In this document: positions 10,848 to 19,347 of the stretch, piece by piece
Numbering within the stretch: position 1 is the first letter of the stretch
Layout of the letters: every line of letters begins with the position of its first letter
Assembly: GCF_026686735.1 (NCBI RefSeq)
Contig: NZ_CP113432.1
Location: forward strand, 2,345,001-2,409,000
Source: Pseudomonas triclosanedens
Lineage (GTDB): Bacteria > Pseudomonadota > Gammaproteobacteria > Pseudomonadales > Pseudomonadaceae
Reading direction: 5' to 3'
DNA length: 64,000 nt
Program-made: the position numbers and the translations under genes
The notes under the pieces: model-generated
Told to the model about the DNA's origin: nothing
The model's input: only the letters and a program-made list of their open reading frames with translations
Databases searched by the model: none

Positions 10848-11870
10848 ATGACTGAGCAGCAACCGATCGCCGTCCTTGGCGGTGGCAGTTTCGGCACCGC
10901 CTTCGCCAACCTGCTGGCGGAAAACGGCCAGCGCGTTCGCCAGTGGATGCGCGACGAAGAGCAGGCCGAGGCGATCCGCACCCTGCGCGAGAATCCTCGC
11001 TACCTCAAAGGCGTGCGCATACATGCCGGCGTCGAGCCGACCACCGATCTCTCCGCGACCCTGGCCGACTGCGAGATGATCTTCGTCGCCGTGCCTTCCA
11101 GCGCACTGCGCAAGGTACTCGACGGGCGCAGCGAGGCCCTGGCCGGCAAAATGCTGGTCAGCCTGACCAAGGGCATCGAGGCTCAGTCCTTCAAGCTGAT
11201 GAGCCAGATCCTCGAAGAAATCGCTCCCAAGGCCCGCATCGCCGTCATTTCCGGCCCGAACCTGGCTCGCGAGATCGCCGAGCACGAACTCACCGCCACT
11301 GTGGTTGCCAGCGAGGACGAAGCCCTTTGCGAAAGCGTTCAGCAGGCCCTGCATGGCCGCACCTTCCGCGTCTACGCCAGTAGCGACCGCTTCGGCGTCG
11401 AACTGGGCGGTGCGCTGAAGAACGTCTACGCCATCATCGCCGGCATGGCCGCTGCGCTGGGCATGGGCGAGAACACCAAAGGCATGCTGATCACCCGCGC
11501 CCTGGCGGAAATGACCCGCTTCGCCGTCAAGCTAGGCGCCAATCCCATGACCTTCCTCGGCCTGGCTGGCGTGGGCGACCTGATCGTTACCTGTTCGTCA
11601 CCCAAGAGCCGTAACTATCAGGTCGGCTACGCGCTCGGCGAAGGGCTGAGCCTGGAAGACGCCGTGGCGCGCATGGGCGAGACCGCCGAGGGGGTGAACA
11701 CCCTGAAAGTGCTCAAGGCCAAGGCCGACGAACTGCAGGTCTACATGCCACTGGTGGCCGGCCTGAACGCCATCCTGTTCGGTGGCCGCACCCTGGCGCA
11801 GGTCATCGAAGCACTGATGAGCGGCGAGCCGAAGACCGATATCGACTTCATTCCCACCACCGGATTCTGA
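10848..11870 (+). CDS. gpsA: NAD(P)H-dependent glycerol-3-phosphate dehydrogenase (GpsA)
   Basis: GpsA reduces dihydroxyacetone phosphate to sn-glycerol-3-phosphate, the backbone for phospholipids. The 340-residue protein has the N-terminal Rossmann motif [12 protein letters not shown] (about residues 9-20), [10 protein letters not shown], the catalytic-Lys helix [10 protein letters not shown] and the substrate site [12 protein letters not shown] 10848 ([12 protein letters not shown]) matches the family start. The alternative ATG 10806 lies in the promoter. It leads a plus-strand run with the DUF4389 gene 13 bp downstream and the sixA-like gene after it. Confidence 0.97.
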   Translation: MTEQQPIAVLGGGSFGTAFANLLAENGQRVRQWMRDEEQAEAIRTLRENPRYLKGVRIHAGVEPTTDLSATLADCEMIFVAVPSSALRKVLDGRSEALAGKMLVSLTKGIEAQSFKLMSQILEEIAPKARIAVISGPNLAREIAEHELTATVVASEDEALCESVQQALHGRTFRVYASSDRFGVELGGALKNVYAIIAGMAAALGMGENTKGMLITRALAEMTRFAVKLGANPMTFLGLAGVGDLIVTCSSPKSRNYQVGYALGEGLSLEDAVARMGETAEGVNTLKVLKAKADELQVYMPLVAGLNAILFGGRTLAQVIEALMSGEPKTDIDFIPTTGF

Positions 11871-11883
11871 GAGAGGGAACGCC

Positions 11884-12225
11884 ATGTCCGCTGATCGTCT
11901 GGAAAAGGAATCCCTCGTCCTGCGCGTCGTCTGGATGCTGGTCTTCACCCTGGTCTGGTTCGTCGCCGAAATGATCCTCGGCGCTGTCGTGGTGATCCAA
12001 CTGATCTACCGGATCATCTACGGCGCGCCCAGCGGCAGTCTGATCGCATTCGGCGACAGCCTGAGCCAGTACTTCGCGCAGATCGGCCGCTTCGGCACCT
12101 TCCAGACCGACGAGAAGCCCTGGCCGTTCGCCGACTGGCCGGCCCCGCGCAGCCCCGAAGGCGAACAACCGCACAGCGTGCCGCCGGCAGAGCACCCGGC
12201 ACGTGACCAGGAGCCCAGGCTGTGA
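11884..12225 (+). CDS. DUF4389 membrane protein
   Basis: A 113-residue protein with one or two N-terminal membrane helices (VLRVVWMLVFTLVWFVAEMI, about 12-45) and the DUF4389 signature YRIIYG...FGDSLSQYFAQIGRF, then KPWPFADWP. The C-terminal 25 residues are polar and rich in Pro and Glu. Function is unknown. GAGAGGGAA precedes the ATG. The gene lies 13 bp after gpsA, and its stop overlaps the start of the next gene by four bases, so all three are probably cotranscribed. Confidence 0.85.
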   Translation: MSADRLEKESLVLRVVWMLVFTLVWFVAEMILGAVVVIQLIYRIIYGAPSGSLIAFGDSLSQYFAQIGRFGTFQTDEKPWPFADWPAPRSPEGEQPHSVPPAEHPARDQEPRL

Positions 12226-12686
12226 AAGTCTGGTTGCTGCGCCACGGTGAGGCCGAACCGCAAGCCCGGCGCGACGCCGAGCGCCGCCTGACCGCCCACG
12301 GCCGCAAGGAAGTCCTCAAGAGCGCCGCGCAACTGGCCGGCCAGCCGCTCGATGGCATCCTCGCCAGCCCCTACGTCCGCGCCCAGGAAACCGCCGAACT
12401 GGTCCGCGAAGCCCTGGGCTTCGACGGCTCCGTCGGCACCGCACCCTGGCTGACGCCGGACGACGACCCGCGTGACGTCCTGCGCTTCCTCGACGGCCGT
12501 GGCGAGAAAAACCTCCTGCTGGTCAGCCACCAACCTCTGGTCGGCTCCCTGGCCGGCCTGCTGATACACGGCAGCCGCAGCGACGCCGTACCATTCAGCA
12601 CCGCAACGCTCGCCGAACTGGAAGGCGAATACCCGGTGGCGGGGCTGATGCAACTGGTATCGCTGCACCATCCTCGGCATGGTTGA
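12222..12686 (+). CDS. sixA: SixA-like phosphohistidine phosphatase
   Basis: A 154-residue histidine-phosphatase-superfamily protein: catalytic His8 in LLRHGEAE, a second Arg in SPYVRAQET, and His103 in LLVSHQPLV. E. coli SixA dephosphorylates the ArcB HPt domain and the nitrogen PTS; the real target here is unknown. The start is a GTG whose GTGA overlaps the DUF4389 stop, indicating translational coupling. Confidence 0.88.
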   Translation: MKVWLLRHGEAEPQARRDAERRLTAHGRKEVLKSAAQLAGQPLDGILASPYVRAQETAELVREALGFDGSVGTAPWLTPDDDPRDVLRFLDGRGEKNLLLVSHQPLVGSLAGLLIHGSRSDAVPFSTATLAELEGEYPVAGLMQLVSLHHPRHG

Positions 12687-12710
12687 GCCAGGCTCTTGCC
12701 TGCTCTTGGA

Positions 12711-12736
12711 CAAGGCCCCAACCGGGGCCTTGTTCA
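12711..12736. terminator. Shared terminator between sixA-like and mgtC-like genes
   Basis: AAGGCCCC and GGGGCCTT form an 8-bp stem around AACC, followed by GTTCATTT on the plus strand. It sits between two convergent genes and can end both transcripts. Confidence 0.7.
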
Positions 12737-13228
12737 TTTCTGTGCTTCGTCGTCGTCCGTGAGGTTGGGTGGTGGTTTGCGGAAGCGGGCGTCGATGTGG
12801 TGTTCCAGCCAACTGCCGAGGCTGAGGATCAGCAGGGTGAGCATTACGCCGATGAGAGCGGTGATTGCGTGGCCGCTACCGCAGGCGATGCCGATCATCG
12901 ACGATACCCAGATGGTGGCGGCGGTGGTCAGGCCCTCCACGCGGTAGCGGCGTTCGTGGTGGACGATGACGCCGGCGCCGATGAAGCCGATGCCGGTCAG
13001 CACGCCCTGGACGACCCGGCTGGCGGCGTCGGCGCTGGTTGGGTGCAGTTGCAGGATGACGCTGACCGCCAGCGCCGCGGCCAGGGCGGTGAGGGCGTGG
13101 GTGCGCAGGCCGGCGGGGCGGTTGTGCAGTTCGCGGTTGAGCCCGATGAGGCCGCCGCAGGCGGTGGCGATCAGCAGGTTCAGCAGCAGGTCGAACTGGT
13201 CCGGGGGAATCTGGAAGGCTTCCGGCAT
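12734..13228 (-). CDS. MgtC/SapB-family membrane protein
   Basis: A 164-residue protein of the MgtC family: hydrophobic segments at about 15-32, 42-62, 72-90, 101-118 and 122-140, with the family motifs GLIGLNREL, AGLRTHAL and GIGFIGAGVI. MgtC proteins modulate Mg2+ and acid stress responses and, in Salmonella, the F-ATPase; the role here is inferred from the family only. It lacks the long C-terminal cytosolic domain of Salmonella MgtC, so it is the short SapB-like form. The gene is a single minus-strand unit convergent with the sixA-like gene. Confidence 0.87.
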   Translation of the reverse strand: MPEAFQIPPDQFDLLLNLLIATACGGLIGLNRELHNRPAGLRTHALTALAAALAVSVILQLHPTSADAASRVVQGVLTGIGFIGAGVIVHHERRYRVEGLTTAATIWVSSMIGIACGSGHAITALIGVMLTLLILSLGSWLEHHIDARFRKPPPNLTDDDEAQK

Positions 13229-13420
13229 GGCGGATGTCCGTCGCGGTTTTCCGAAAGCTTAGTGCGCCTTCACACGCCAGGCGCTGCGGTAGAGCAAATC
13301 GTCGCCGAATGTTTCGCGCCGGGGCCGCATGCCAGAGCGGTTGTGTCCGGTTCGCGGCTCGGTTCCTACAAAAGTTCACACGATCAGTCTTGTCGTTAGC
13401 CCCCATGCGTGGAATATTCG

Positions 13421-13438
13421 ACCAAGCAAGTGCTTGGT
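13421..13438. promoter_or_regulatory. Candidate TetR-type operator upstream of acyl-CoA synthetase
   Basis: ACCAAGCAAGTGCTTGGT is an 8-bp perfect inverted repeat (ACCAAGCA / TGCTTGGT) with a 2-bp centre, 60 bp upstream of the acyl-CoA synthetase GTG start. Its size and symmetry fit a TetR-family operator; many regulators of acyl-CoA genes are TetR proteins. The cognate regulator is not in this window. Confidence 0.55.
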
Positions 13439-13497
13439 TGATCTATCGCTACACCTCTGAAGCTACTTTTCTAAGAAGAACAAGAAAGGAGGGGCAT

Positions 13498-15165
13498 GTG
13501 GTCACTGCAGTCCGATTACCGCTCGATCTGTTTTATCAGCGCGAGACAAGCCATCCCAATAAACCTTACCTGGTGCAACCGCTCGGTGCGGGCGAGGTGG
13601 AAACGCTCTCCTGGGGCGAAGTGGGCAACCAGGCGCGACGTGCCGCGGCCTGGCTGCGCAGCCTGGAGCTGGCCCCCGGCAGCCGGGTGGCGATCATTTC
13701 GAAGAACTGTGCGCACTGGGTCGTCGCCGACATCGCCATCTGGATGGCCGGCCACGTGTCGGTGCCGCTCTACCCGAACCTTGGCGCCGACTCCGTGCGC
13801 CAGGTGCTGACGCATTCCGAGTCCGCCGTTGCGTTCATCGGCAAGCTGGACGACTGGCCGGCGATGGCCGATGGCATTCCCGAGGGCGTGCCGACGGTTG
13901 CGCTGCCACTGCACCCGGAAGGCCGCTTCGATCACCAGTGGGCCGATCTCCTGGCGCAGTCGCCGATCCGCGACGATCCGCGTCCCGACGCCTCGACCCT
14001 GGCGACCCTCATCTATACCTCCGGCACCACCGGCACGCCCAAGGGCGTGATGCACACCTTCGGCAACTTCGCCTTCGCCGCCAGCCATGCCATCGACCTG
14101 TTCGGCGTGGGAGAAAACGACCGCCTGCTGTCCTACCTGCCTCTGTGTCACGTGGCCGAGCGGATGTTCGTGGAGATGGCGTCGATCTACGCCGGGCAGA
14201 CGATCTTCTTCGCCGAGAGCCTGGATACTTTCGTCGCCGACATGCGCCGCGCGCGGCCCACGGTGTTCTTCGGCGTGCCGCGGATCTGGACCAAGTTTCA
14301 GATGGGCGTGTACGCGCAGATGTCGGCGAAGAAGCTCGACCGCCTGCTGCGCCTGCCCATCATCGGCCGCATGGTGGGGCGCAAGGTGCTCGCCGGCCTT
14401 GGCCTGGATGCCGTGCGCTATGCGCTATGCGGTGCCGCGCCGGTGCCCGAGGCCCTGCTCGACTGGTACCAGCGCCTGGGGCTGAACGTGCTGGAGGTCT
14501 ACGGCATGACCGAGAACTGCGGCTATTCCCACGTCTGCCGCCCCGGCGAGCAGAAGGCCGGCTGGATCGGCCGCAACAGCCCCGGCGTGGAAGTGCGCAT
14601 CAGCGAAGACGGCGAAGTCCAGGTTCGCAGCGGCGCGACCATGACCGGCTACTTCAAGGACCCGGAGCGCACCGCCGAAACCATCACCGAGGACGGTTTC
14701 CTGCGAACCGGCGACAAGGGTGAGCAGGACGCCAGCGGCAACCTGCGTCTCACCGGGCGGATCAAGGAAATCTTCAAGACCGCCAAGGGCAAGTACGTGG
14801 CTCCGGCGCCTATCGAAAACCGCCTGGCCGTACATTCGCGCATCGAGCAGATCTGCGTGGTGGGCGATGGGCTGATTGCACCGCTGGGGCTTTGCGTGCT
14901 TTCCGATATCGGCCGGCAGGAAGCGCTGAACGGCTCGCGCAGCCAGCTCGAGCAGAGCCTGCGCACACTGCTTGAAGAGGTCAACGAGGCCCTCGACAAA
15001 CACGAACGCCTGGCCGGGCTGGTGCTGGTCAAGGATGTCTGGACGGTGGACAACGGTTTCCTCACGCCGACCCTGAAAATCAAGCGCAACGTGGTGGAAG
15101 GCACCTACGGCAAGCGCTTCAATGAATGGGCGGAGCGCCGCGAGGCGGTGCTGTGGCATGACTGA
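13498..15165 (+). CDS. AMP-dependent acyl-CoA synthetase (long-chain type)
   Basis: A 555-residue ANL-superfamily ligase that would adenylate a fatty acid and transfer it to CoA. Motifs in order: ATP loop LIYTSGTTGTPKGVMH, acyl-adenylate motif VYGMTENCGYSH, RTGDKG, and the hinge LTGRIKEIFKTAKGKYVAP with the catalytic Lys. The VAP ending and overall form resemble ACSBG/FadD15-type enzymes. The start is GTG 13498 with AAGGAGG 5-6 nt upstream; further upstream the frame is open but has no family resemblance and crosses the operator. The hotdog thioesterase gene follows by 15 bp. Confidence 0.92.
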   Translation: MVTAVRLPLDLFYQRETSHPNKPYLVQPLGAGEVETLSWGEVGNQARRAAAWLRSLELAPGSRVAIISKNCAHWVVADIAIWMAGHVSVPLYPNLGADSVRQVLTHSESAVAFIGKLDDWPAMADGIPEGVPTVALPLHPEGRFDHQWADLLAQSPIRDDPRPDASTLATLIYTSGTTGTPKGVMHTFGNFAFAASHAIDLFGVGENDRLLSYLPLCHVAERMFVEMASIYAGQTIFFAESLDTFVADMRRARPTVFFGVPRIWTKFQMGVYAQMSAKKLDRLLRLPIIGRMVGRKVLAGLGLDAVRYALCGAAPVPEALLDWYQRLGLNVLEVYGMTENCGYSHVCRPGEQKAGWIGRNSPGVEVRISEDGEVQVRSGATMTGYFKDPERTAETITEDGFLRTGDKGEQDASGNLRLTGRIKEIFKTAKGKYVAPAPIENRLAVHSRIEQICVVGDGLIAPLGLCVLSDIGRQEALNGSRSQLEQSLRTLLEEVNEALDKHERLAGLVLVKDVWTVDNGFLTPTLKIKRNVVEGTYGKRFNEWAERREAVLWHD

Positions 15166-15180
15166 ACAAGGGGGAAAACG

Positions 15181-15606
15181 ATGACCTGGCGCAGCACGCC
15201 CGATCTGGAAAAACTCAACGCGAACCTGAAGAACACCATCGGCGAAGTGCTCGACATTCGTTTCGAGGCGTTCGATGAGGATTCGCTGACAGCGAGCATG
15301 GTGGTCGATTCGCGTACCCATCAGCCCTATGGCCTGCTGCATGGCGGTGCCTCGGTGGTATTGGCGGAGACCGTCGGGTCTACCGCCAGCTACCTCTGCC
15401 TGGACTCCAGCAAGTATTACTGCGTCGGCCTGGAGGTGAACGCCAACCACCTGCGCGGCTTGCGCAGCGGGCGGGTGACGGCGGTGGCGAAGGCGGTGCA
15501 CATCGGCCGCTCCACCCATGTCTGGGAAATCCGCCTGCACGGGGATGACGGCAAGCCCAGTTGCATCTCGCGGCTGACGATGGCGGTAGTGCCGCTGGAG
15601 CGTTGA
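15181..15606 (+). CDS. Hotdog-fold acyl-CoA thioesterase (PaaI/YdiI-like)
   Basis: A 141-residue single hotdog domain with the 4HBT signature GLLHGGASVVLAETVGS, which holds the catalytic Glu, and the CoA-binding end GRSTHVWEIRL. It would hydrolyse acyl- or aryl-CoA to free acid and CoA. AAGGGGG precedes the ATG. Its position 15 bp after an acyl-CoA synthetase suggests an operon in which the pair tunes the acyl-CoA pool or trims a particular substrate; substrate specificity cannot be read from sequence. Confidence 0.92.
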   Translation: MTWRSTPDLEKLNANLKNTIGEVLDIRFEAFDEDSLTASMVVDSRTHQPYGLLHGGASVVLAETVGSTASYLCLDSSKYYCVGLEVNANHLRGLRSGRVTAVAKAVHIGRSTHVWEIRLHGDDGKPSCISRLTMAVVPLER

Positions 15607-15764
15607 GCCAGTCGCGGTATTGTCCTGGCGGGTGCCCCGGGATGGCGTGGAGCGACGCGCGCGATACCCATCCTGCAAAGGCGCTCCCTGCGCTCCCGAG
15701 CGCCGCTCGGCAACCGCGCAATTTTGTCCAAGACCCACCGTTCCTGCGCCGGTAAAGTAGGCGC

Positions 15765-16568
15765 ATGGAACGCATCGAACACCACAGCAGCGGCTTGCCC
15801 GGCGTCCGTTTCATCGACGCCGAGTACCGCCGTTTCGCCTTTCCCCGGCACTTTCATCTCGACTATCACGTCGGGCTGATGCTCGACGGCCACCAGCGCT
15901 ATACCCATCGCGGTGAGCGTTCGCTGGCCGGGAATGGCGACATCCTGCTGATGAGCCCGGAAAGCATTCACGACGGTTCCAGCGAGGGCGATGGCGGCTA
16001 CCGCATTCGCGTGCTGTCGATCGATCCGCACTGGCTGGACGACGCCTGCCGCGCCTTCAGCGATGGCAAGCAGGGCGCACCGCGCCTGGCTGCCGCGCAG
16101 TTGCGCGACCCCGGCCTGCAGGCCGAGCTGCAACAGGCCCACGCGCTGTTGCTGGGCGGTGAGCGGCTGGCGCAGGAAGGGCAGCTCTGGCAGGCGCTGG
16201 CCACCTTGCTGGAACGAGCCTCCAGCCTGCGCATCCGCGAGCCGGCGCAGGGCTTCGATGCGCATACCTGGCGGCGCATCCGTGAGTGGCTGGAGTCGCG
16301 GCTCGAATTTCCGCCCACGCTGGAGGAGCTGGCCGAGTTCTGCGACCTGAGCCCCTGGCAGGTGCTGCGCCGATTCCGCCATCAGTGCGGGCTGCCGCCG
16401 CACCAGTGGCTGACCCAACTGCGCCTGGAGCGCGCCTTGCCGCGCGTGATCGAAGGCCAGCCGCTCAGCGAAATCGCCCTGAGCCTGGGCTTCTACGACC
16501 AGGCGCACTTCAGCCGCCTGTTCCGCCGTACCTACGGGCTGCCACCCGCGCGCCTGCGTCCGCGCTGA
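15765..16568 (+). CDS. AraC-family transcriptional regulator (next to LysE exporter)
   Basis: A 267-residue regulator with an N-terminal cupin-like AraC_binding domain (FAFPRHFHLDYHVGLMLDG, about 20-95) and a C-terminal double helix-turn-helix (about 170-265: LEELAEFCDLSPWQVLRRFR and SEIALSLGFYDQAHFSRLFR). The ATG has only a weak Shine-Dalgarno sequence. The LysE/RhtB exporter begins 43 bp downstream in the same direction, so this is probably its regulator, responding to an exported amino acid or analogue. The same AraC-then-exporter order recurs at 50297-52059. Confidence 0.88.
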   Translation: MERIEHHSSGLPGVRFIDAEYRRFAFPRHFHLDYHVGLMLDGHQRYTHRGERSLAGNGDILLMSPESIHDGSSEGDGGYRIRVLSIDPHWLDDACRAFSDGKQGAPRLAAAQLRDPGLQAELQQAHALLLGGERLAQEGQLWQALATLLERASSLRIREPAQGFDAHTWRRIREWLESRLEFPPTLEELAEFCDLSPWQVLRRFRHQCGLPPHQWLTQLRLERALPRVIEGQPLSEIALSLGFYDQAHFSRLFRRTYGLPPARLRPR

Positions 16569-16611
16569 GCTCCCGACACATCGTTTCCCTTTCCCACTGG
16601 AGAATCCCGCG

Positions 16612-17259
16612 ATGCAGGAGGTTCACGTCTTGCTCATGCTCACTGCCGTATTCGCCGTTGCCCTGGTCAGCCCCGGCCCGGACGTCGCCCTGGTAGTGCG
16701 CACCGCCTTGCGCGAGGGGCGCCGCGCCGGCGTGCTCAGTGCCCTCGGGCTGGCTTGCGGCATCCTCGTCCACGGTACCCTGGTGCTGACCGGCGTGTCG
16801 CTGCTGCTCAGTCGTTCGCCACTGTTGTTCGGCCTGCTGCAACTGGTCGGCGCGGCCTATCTGGGCTGGCTTGGGATCGGTGCCTTGCGTGCGTTGCGCA
16901 AGCCCGGCAGCGCAGGGCGGATCGACGGTGAACTGCCGGAATCCCGGCTCGGGCCCTGGCTGCGAGGGCTGGCGACCAACCTGTTCAACCCCAAAGCCCT
17001 GGTGTTCTTCCTGGCGCTGCTCAGCAGCCTGATCCCGGTGAACATGTCCGCGCCCGGCAAGGTCGCGGTGGCGGCAATGCTGTTCTGTACCGGTTTCGCC
17101 TGGTTCAGCCTGCTCAGCATCCTCCTCACCCGGCCGTTGTGGCAGCGGCGGTTGCTGCGTGCCGTTCCCGCCATCGACGGCGCATGCGGCGTGGTGTTCC
17201 TGCTGGTGGCGGGCGGCATCCTGTTCAGCGTGGTGAGTCACGCGACCCATTGGGTGTGA
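16612..17259 (+). CDS. LysE/RhtB-family amino-acid exporter
   Basis: A 215-residue inner-membrane protein with about six hydrophobic segments and the family marks VSPGPDVALVVRTALREGRRAG (within residues 19-42), LGWLGIGALR and NLFNPKALVFFLALL. Family members export amino acids or their derivatives. GGAG lies 9 nt upstream of the ATG. It is probably coexpressed with, or controlled by, the AraC gene just upstream. Confidence 0.9.
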   Translation: MQEVHVLLMLTAVFAVALVSPGPDVALVVRTALREGRRAGVLSALGLACGILVHGTLVLTGVSLLLSRSPLLFGLLQLVGAAYLGWLGIGALRALRKPGSAGRIDGELPESRLGPWLRGLATNLFNPKALVFFLALLSSLIPVNMSAPGKVAVAAMLFCTGFAWFSLLSILLTRPLWQRRLLRAVPAIDGACGVVFLLVAGGILFSVVSHATHWV

Positions 17260-17267
17260 GGCTTGCG

Positions 17268-17344
17268 GCGGATAACGCGTGCCGCGTTATGCGCCCTACG
17301 AGAACGCCATCGTAGGGCGGATAACTTGGAACAAGTTATCCGCC
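17268..17344. repeat. REP/BIME-like multi-hairpin intergenic repeat
   Basis: Three nested or adjacent inverted repeats fill this 77-bp stretch: GCGGATAACGCG/CGCGTTATGCGC (11 of 12), GCCCTACGA/TCGTAGGGC (9 of 9), and GGCGGATAACTT/AAGTTATCCGCC (12 of 12). The element lies between the LysE gene and an alpha/beta hydrolase gene. Its form matches dispersed REP-like sequences of pseudomonads. There is no T tract after it on the plus strand, so it is not an ordinary intrinsic terminator. Confidence 0.75.
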
Positions 17345-17487
17345 GTAAAAAAGGGAGAGAACAGGGCAAATCCGCCTAACCGTCATGGACTTTGGCCGTA
17401 CTGCCGTCATTCGCGGGAGTACGGGTCATTGCCGCACCTCTGCCACTGTCGGAAAATTCAGGCTGTCATTCCCCTGAGTTTGCCGGC

Positions 17488-18288
17488 ATGTCGCAATCGG
17501 TCTTCTTCGCCCACGCCAACGGCTTTCCCTCGGGCACCTACAGCAAGCTGTTCGATGCCCTGGAGCCGGATTACCGGGTCCACCGGCTGGACATGCACGG
17601 CCATGATCCACGCTTCCCGGTGAACGCCAACTGGGAAAACCTGGTGGAAGAATTGCTGCACCACCTGGAGGGCCTCGACGAGCCGGTGTGGGGCGTCGGC
17701 CATTCCCTTGGCGGGGTGCTGCACTACCATGCGGCGCTGCGCCGGCCGGAGTTCTACCGAGGTGTGGTGATGCTCGATTCGCCGCTGCTGACCTTCGCCG
17801 ACCAACTGGTGATCCGCGCTGCCAAGCGCTTCGGCTTCATCGACCGCCTGACGCCCGCCGGCCGCACGCTCGGTCGCCGTGAGGATTTCAGCGACATCGC
17901 CGAGGCCCTCGAATACTTCGCCGGCAAGCCGCTGTTCAAGCGCTTCGACCGCGACTGCCTGGAAGCCTACGTGCGCCACGGCCTGTCGCCGTCGTCGACA
18001 CAGGGCCTGCGGTTGAAGTTCGACCCGGCCACCGAGATCAGCATCTACCGCAACGTGCCGCACACGAGCCCAGGCCGGGCGAAGCAACTGGCGGTGCCGC
18101 TGACGATGGTGCGCGGCCGCCACAGCCGGGTAGTGCTGCCGCATCATGCGCGGCTGGTCAGCCGCGTCCCGCAGGGCGAAAGCCTGTCGTTGCCGGGCGG
18201 ACACATGTTCCCGCTGGAGCGCCCGCAGGATACCGCCGCGCTGCTCAAGACCGTCTTCGCGCGCTGGCAGCAGCGCGCCAACACATAA
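17488..18288 (+). CDS. Alpha/beta hydrolase 1
   Basis: A 266-residue hydrolase-fold protein. FAHANGFPSGTY gives the oxyanion-hole region, VGHSLGGVLHY the nucleophile elbow (GHSLG, Ser), and the late LPGGHMFPLE the catalytic-His candidate; VRGRHSRV may hold the acid loop. There is no signal peptide, so it is cytosolic. ATG 17488 (MSQSVFFAHANG) is chosen by family form; the Shine-Dalgarno sequence is weak and the frame is open further upstream into the repeat. A second hydrolase gene follows by 9 bp. The substrate is unknown. Confidence 0.85.
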   Translation: MSQSVFFAHANGFPSGTYSKLFDALEPDYRVHRLDMHGHDPRFPVNANWENLVEELLHHLEGLDEPVWGVGHSLGGVLHYHAALRRPEFYRGVVMLDSPLLTFADQLVIRAAKRFGFIDRLTPAGRTLGRREDFSDIAEALEYFAGKPLFKRFDRDCLEAYVRHGLSPSSTQGLRLKFDPATEISIYRNVPHTSPGRAKQLAVPLTMVRGRHSRVVLPHHARLVSRVPQGESLSLPGGHMFPLERPQDTAALLKTVFARWQQRANT

Positions 18289-18297
18289 GGAATCGCC

Positions 18298-19158
18298 ATG
18301 ACCGCCCAAGTCCAGGAAATCCGCCTGAACCTGCCGCACATCGAACTCGCGGCACACCTGGTCGGCCCGGAAGATGGCCGCCCGGTGATTGCCCTGCACG
18401 GCTGGCTGGACAACGCCATGAGCTTCGCCCGCCTGACGCCGAAGCTGCCGGGGCTGCGCATTCTCGCTCTGGACTTCGCCGGCCACGGCCACTCCGCCCA
18501 TCGCGCGCCCGGAGCGAGCTACCTGCTGTGGGACTATGCGTTGGACGTGCTGATGGTGGCCGACCAGATGGGCTGGGAGCGCTTCTCCCTGCTCGGGCAT
18601 TCGATGGGCGCCATCGTCTCCGTGCTGCTGGCCGGCTCGATGCCCGAACGTATCGAGCGCCTGGCGCTGATCGACGGCCTGGTGCCCTATACCGGCGAAG
18701 CCGAAACCTCGCCGCAGAAACTGGGCGAAGCGCTGCGCGCGCAACTGGCGCTGCCGAACAAGCGCAAGCCGGTGTACGAAGCCATCGACCGCGCCGTGGA
18801 GGCGCGCATGAAAGGTGTTGGCGCGGTGAGCCGCGAGGCTGCCGAGCTGTTGGCGTCTCGTGGGCTGGTGCCGGTGCCGGGCGGTTACACCTGGCGTACC
18901 GATGCGCGCCTGACCTTGCCGTCGCCGCTGCGCCTGACCCGCGCCCATGCGCGGCAGTTCGTGCAGTCGATCCAGTGCCCGACGAGCCTGGTGCTGGCGA
19001 AGGACGGGTTGCTGACGGTGGAGCCGGCGACCCGTGAGCTGCTTCGGGATCGCCCCATCGATGTCCACGAAATCCCCGGCCAGCATCACCTGCACCTGGA
19101 CGACGAGGCGGGTGCCGAGGCGGTGGCCGCGGTTTTCCGCCCCTTCCTGCTGTCCTGA
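18298..19158 (+). CDS. Alpha/beta hydrolase 2
   Basis: A 286-residue cytosolic hydrolase-fold protein: ALHGWLDNAMSF (oxyanion hole), LALDFAGHGHS, nucleophile elbow LLGHSMGAIVS (Ser), ALIDGLVPY, acid loop LVLAKDGLL, and His in PGQHHLHLDD. This is the form of esterases and lipases of the MhpC/YbfF type. AAGGA lies 6 nt before the ATG. It is 9 bp after hydrolase 1, in an apparent two-gene operon. The two proteins differ enough that they are not a recent duplication. Confidence 0.88.
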   Translation: MTAQVQEIRLNLPHIELAAHLVGPEDGRPVIALHGWLDNAMSFARLTPKLPGLRILALDFAGHGHSAHRAPGASYLLWDYALDVLMVADQMGWERFSLLGHSMGAIVSVLLAGSMPERIERLALIDGLVPYTGEAETSPQKLGEALRAQLALPNKRKPVYEAIDRAVEARMKGVGAVSREAAELLASRGLVPVPGGYTWRTDARLTLPSPLRLTRAHARQFVQSIQCPTSLVLAKDGLLTVEPATRELLRDRPIDVHEIPGQHHLHLDDEAGAEAVAAVFRPFLLS

Positions 19159-19347
19159 AAAACTCATCCGGCGCCTGTGCGTCAGGCACTCGGGGAAACA
19201 CCCCGTAGTGGCGCCGAGCTTGACTAAAGCGGGACCTGCCGCGAGTCTGCACGGATCGCTTCAGGGAGATTGTGCATGCTCGACATCCAAACCGCCGCGC
19301 GCCAGTGCTTCAACGGGACGCCCCACACCGCCGCGCAGAGGCCCCGG

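Noticed and set aside
17316..17344. Perfect 12-bp hairpin as an intrinsic terminator of the LysE gene
   Set aside because: It is followed by GTAAAAAAG, not a T run, on the plus strand; it fits a REP-like repeat better.
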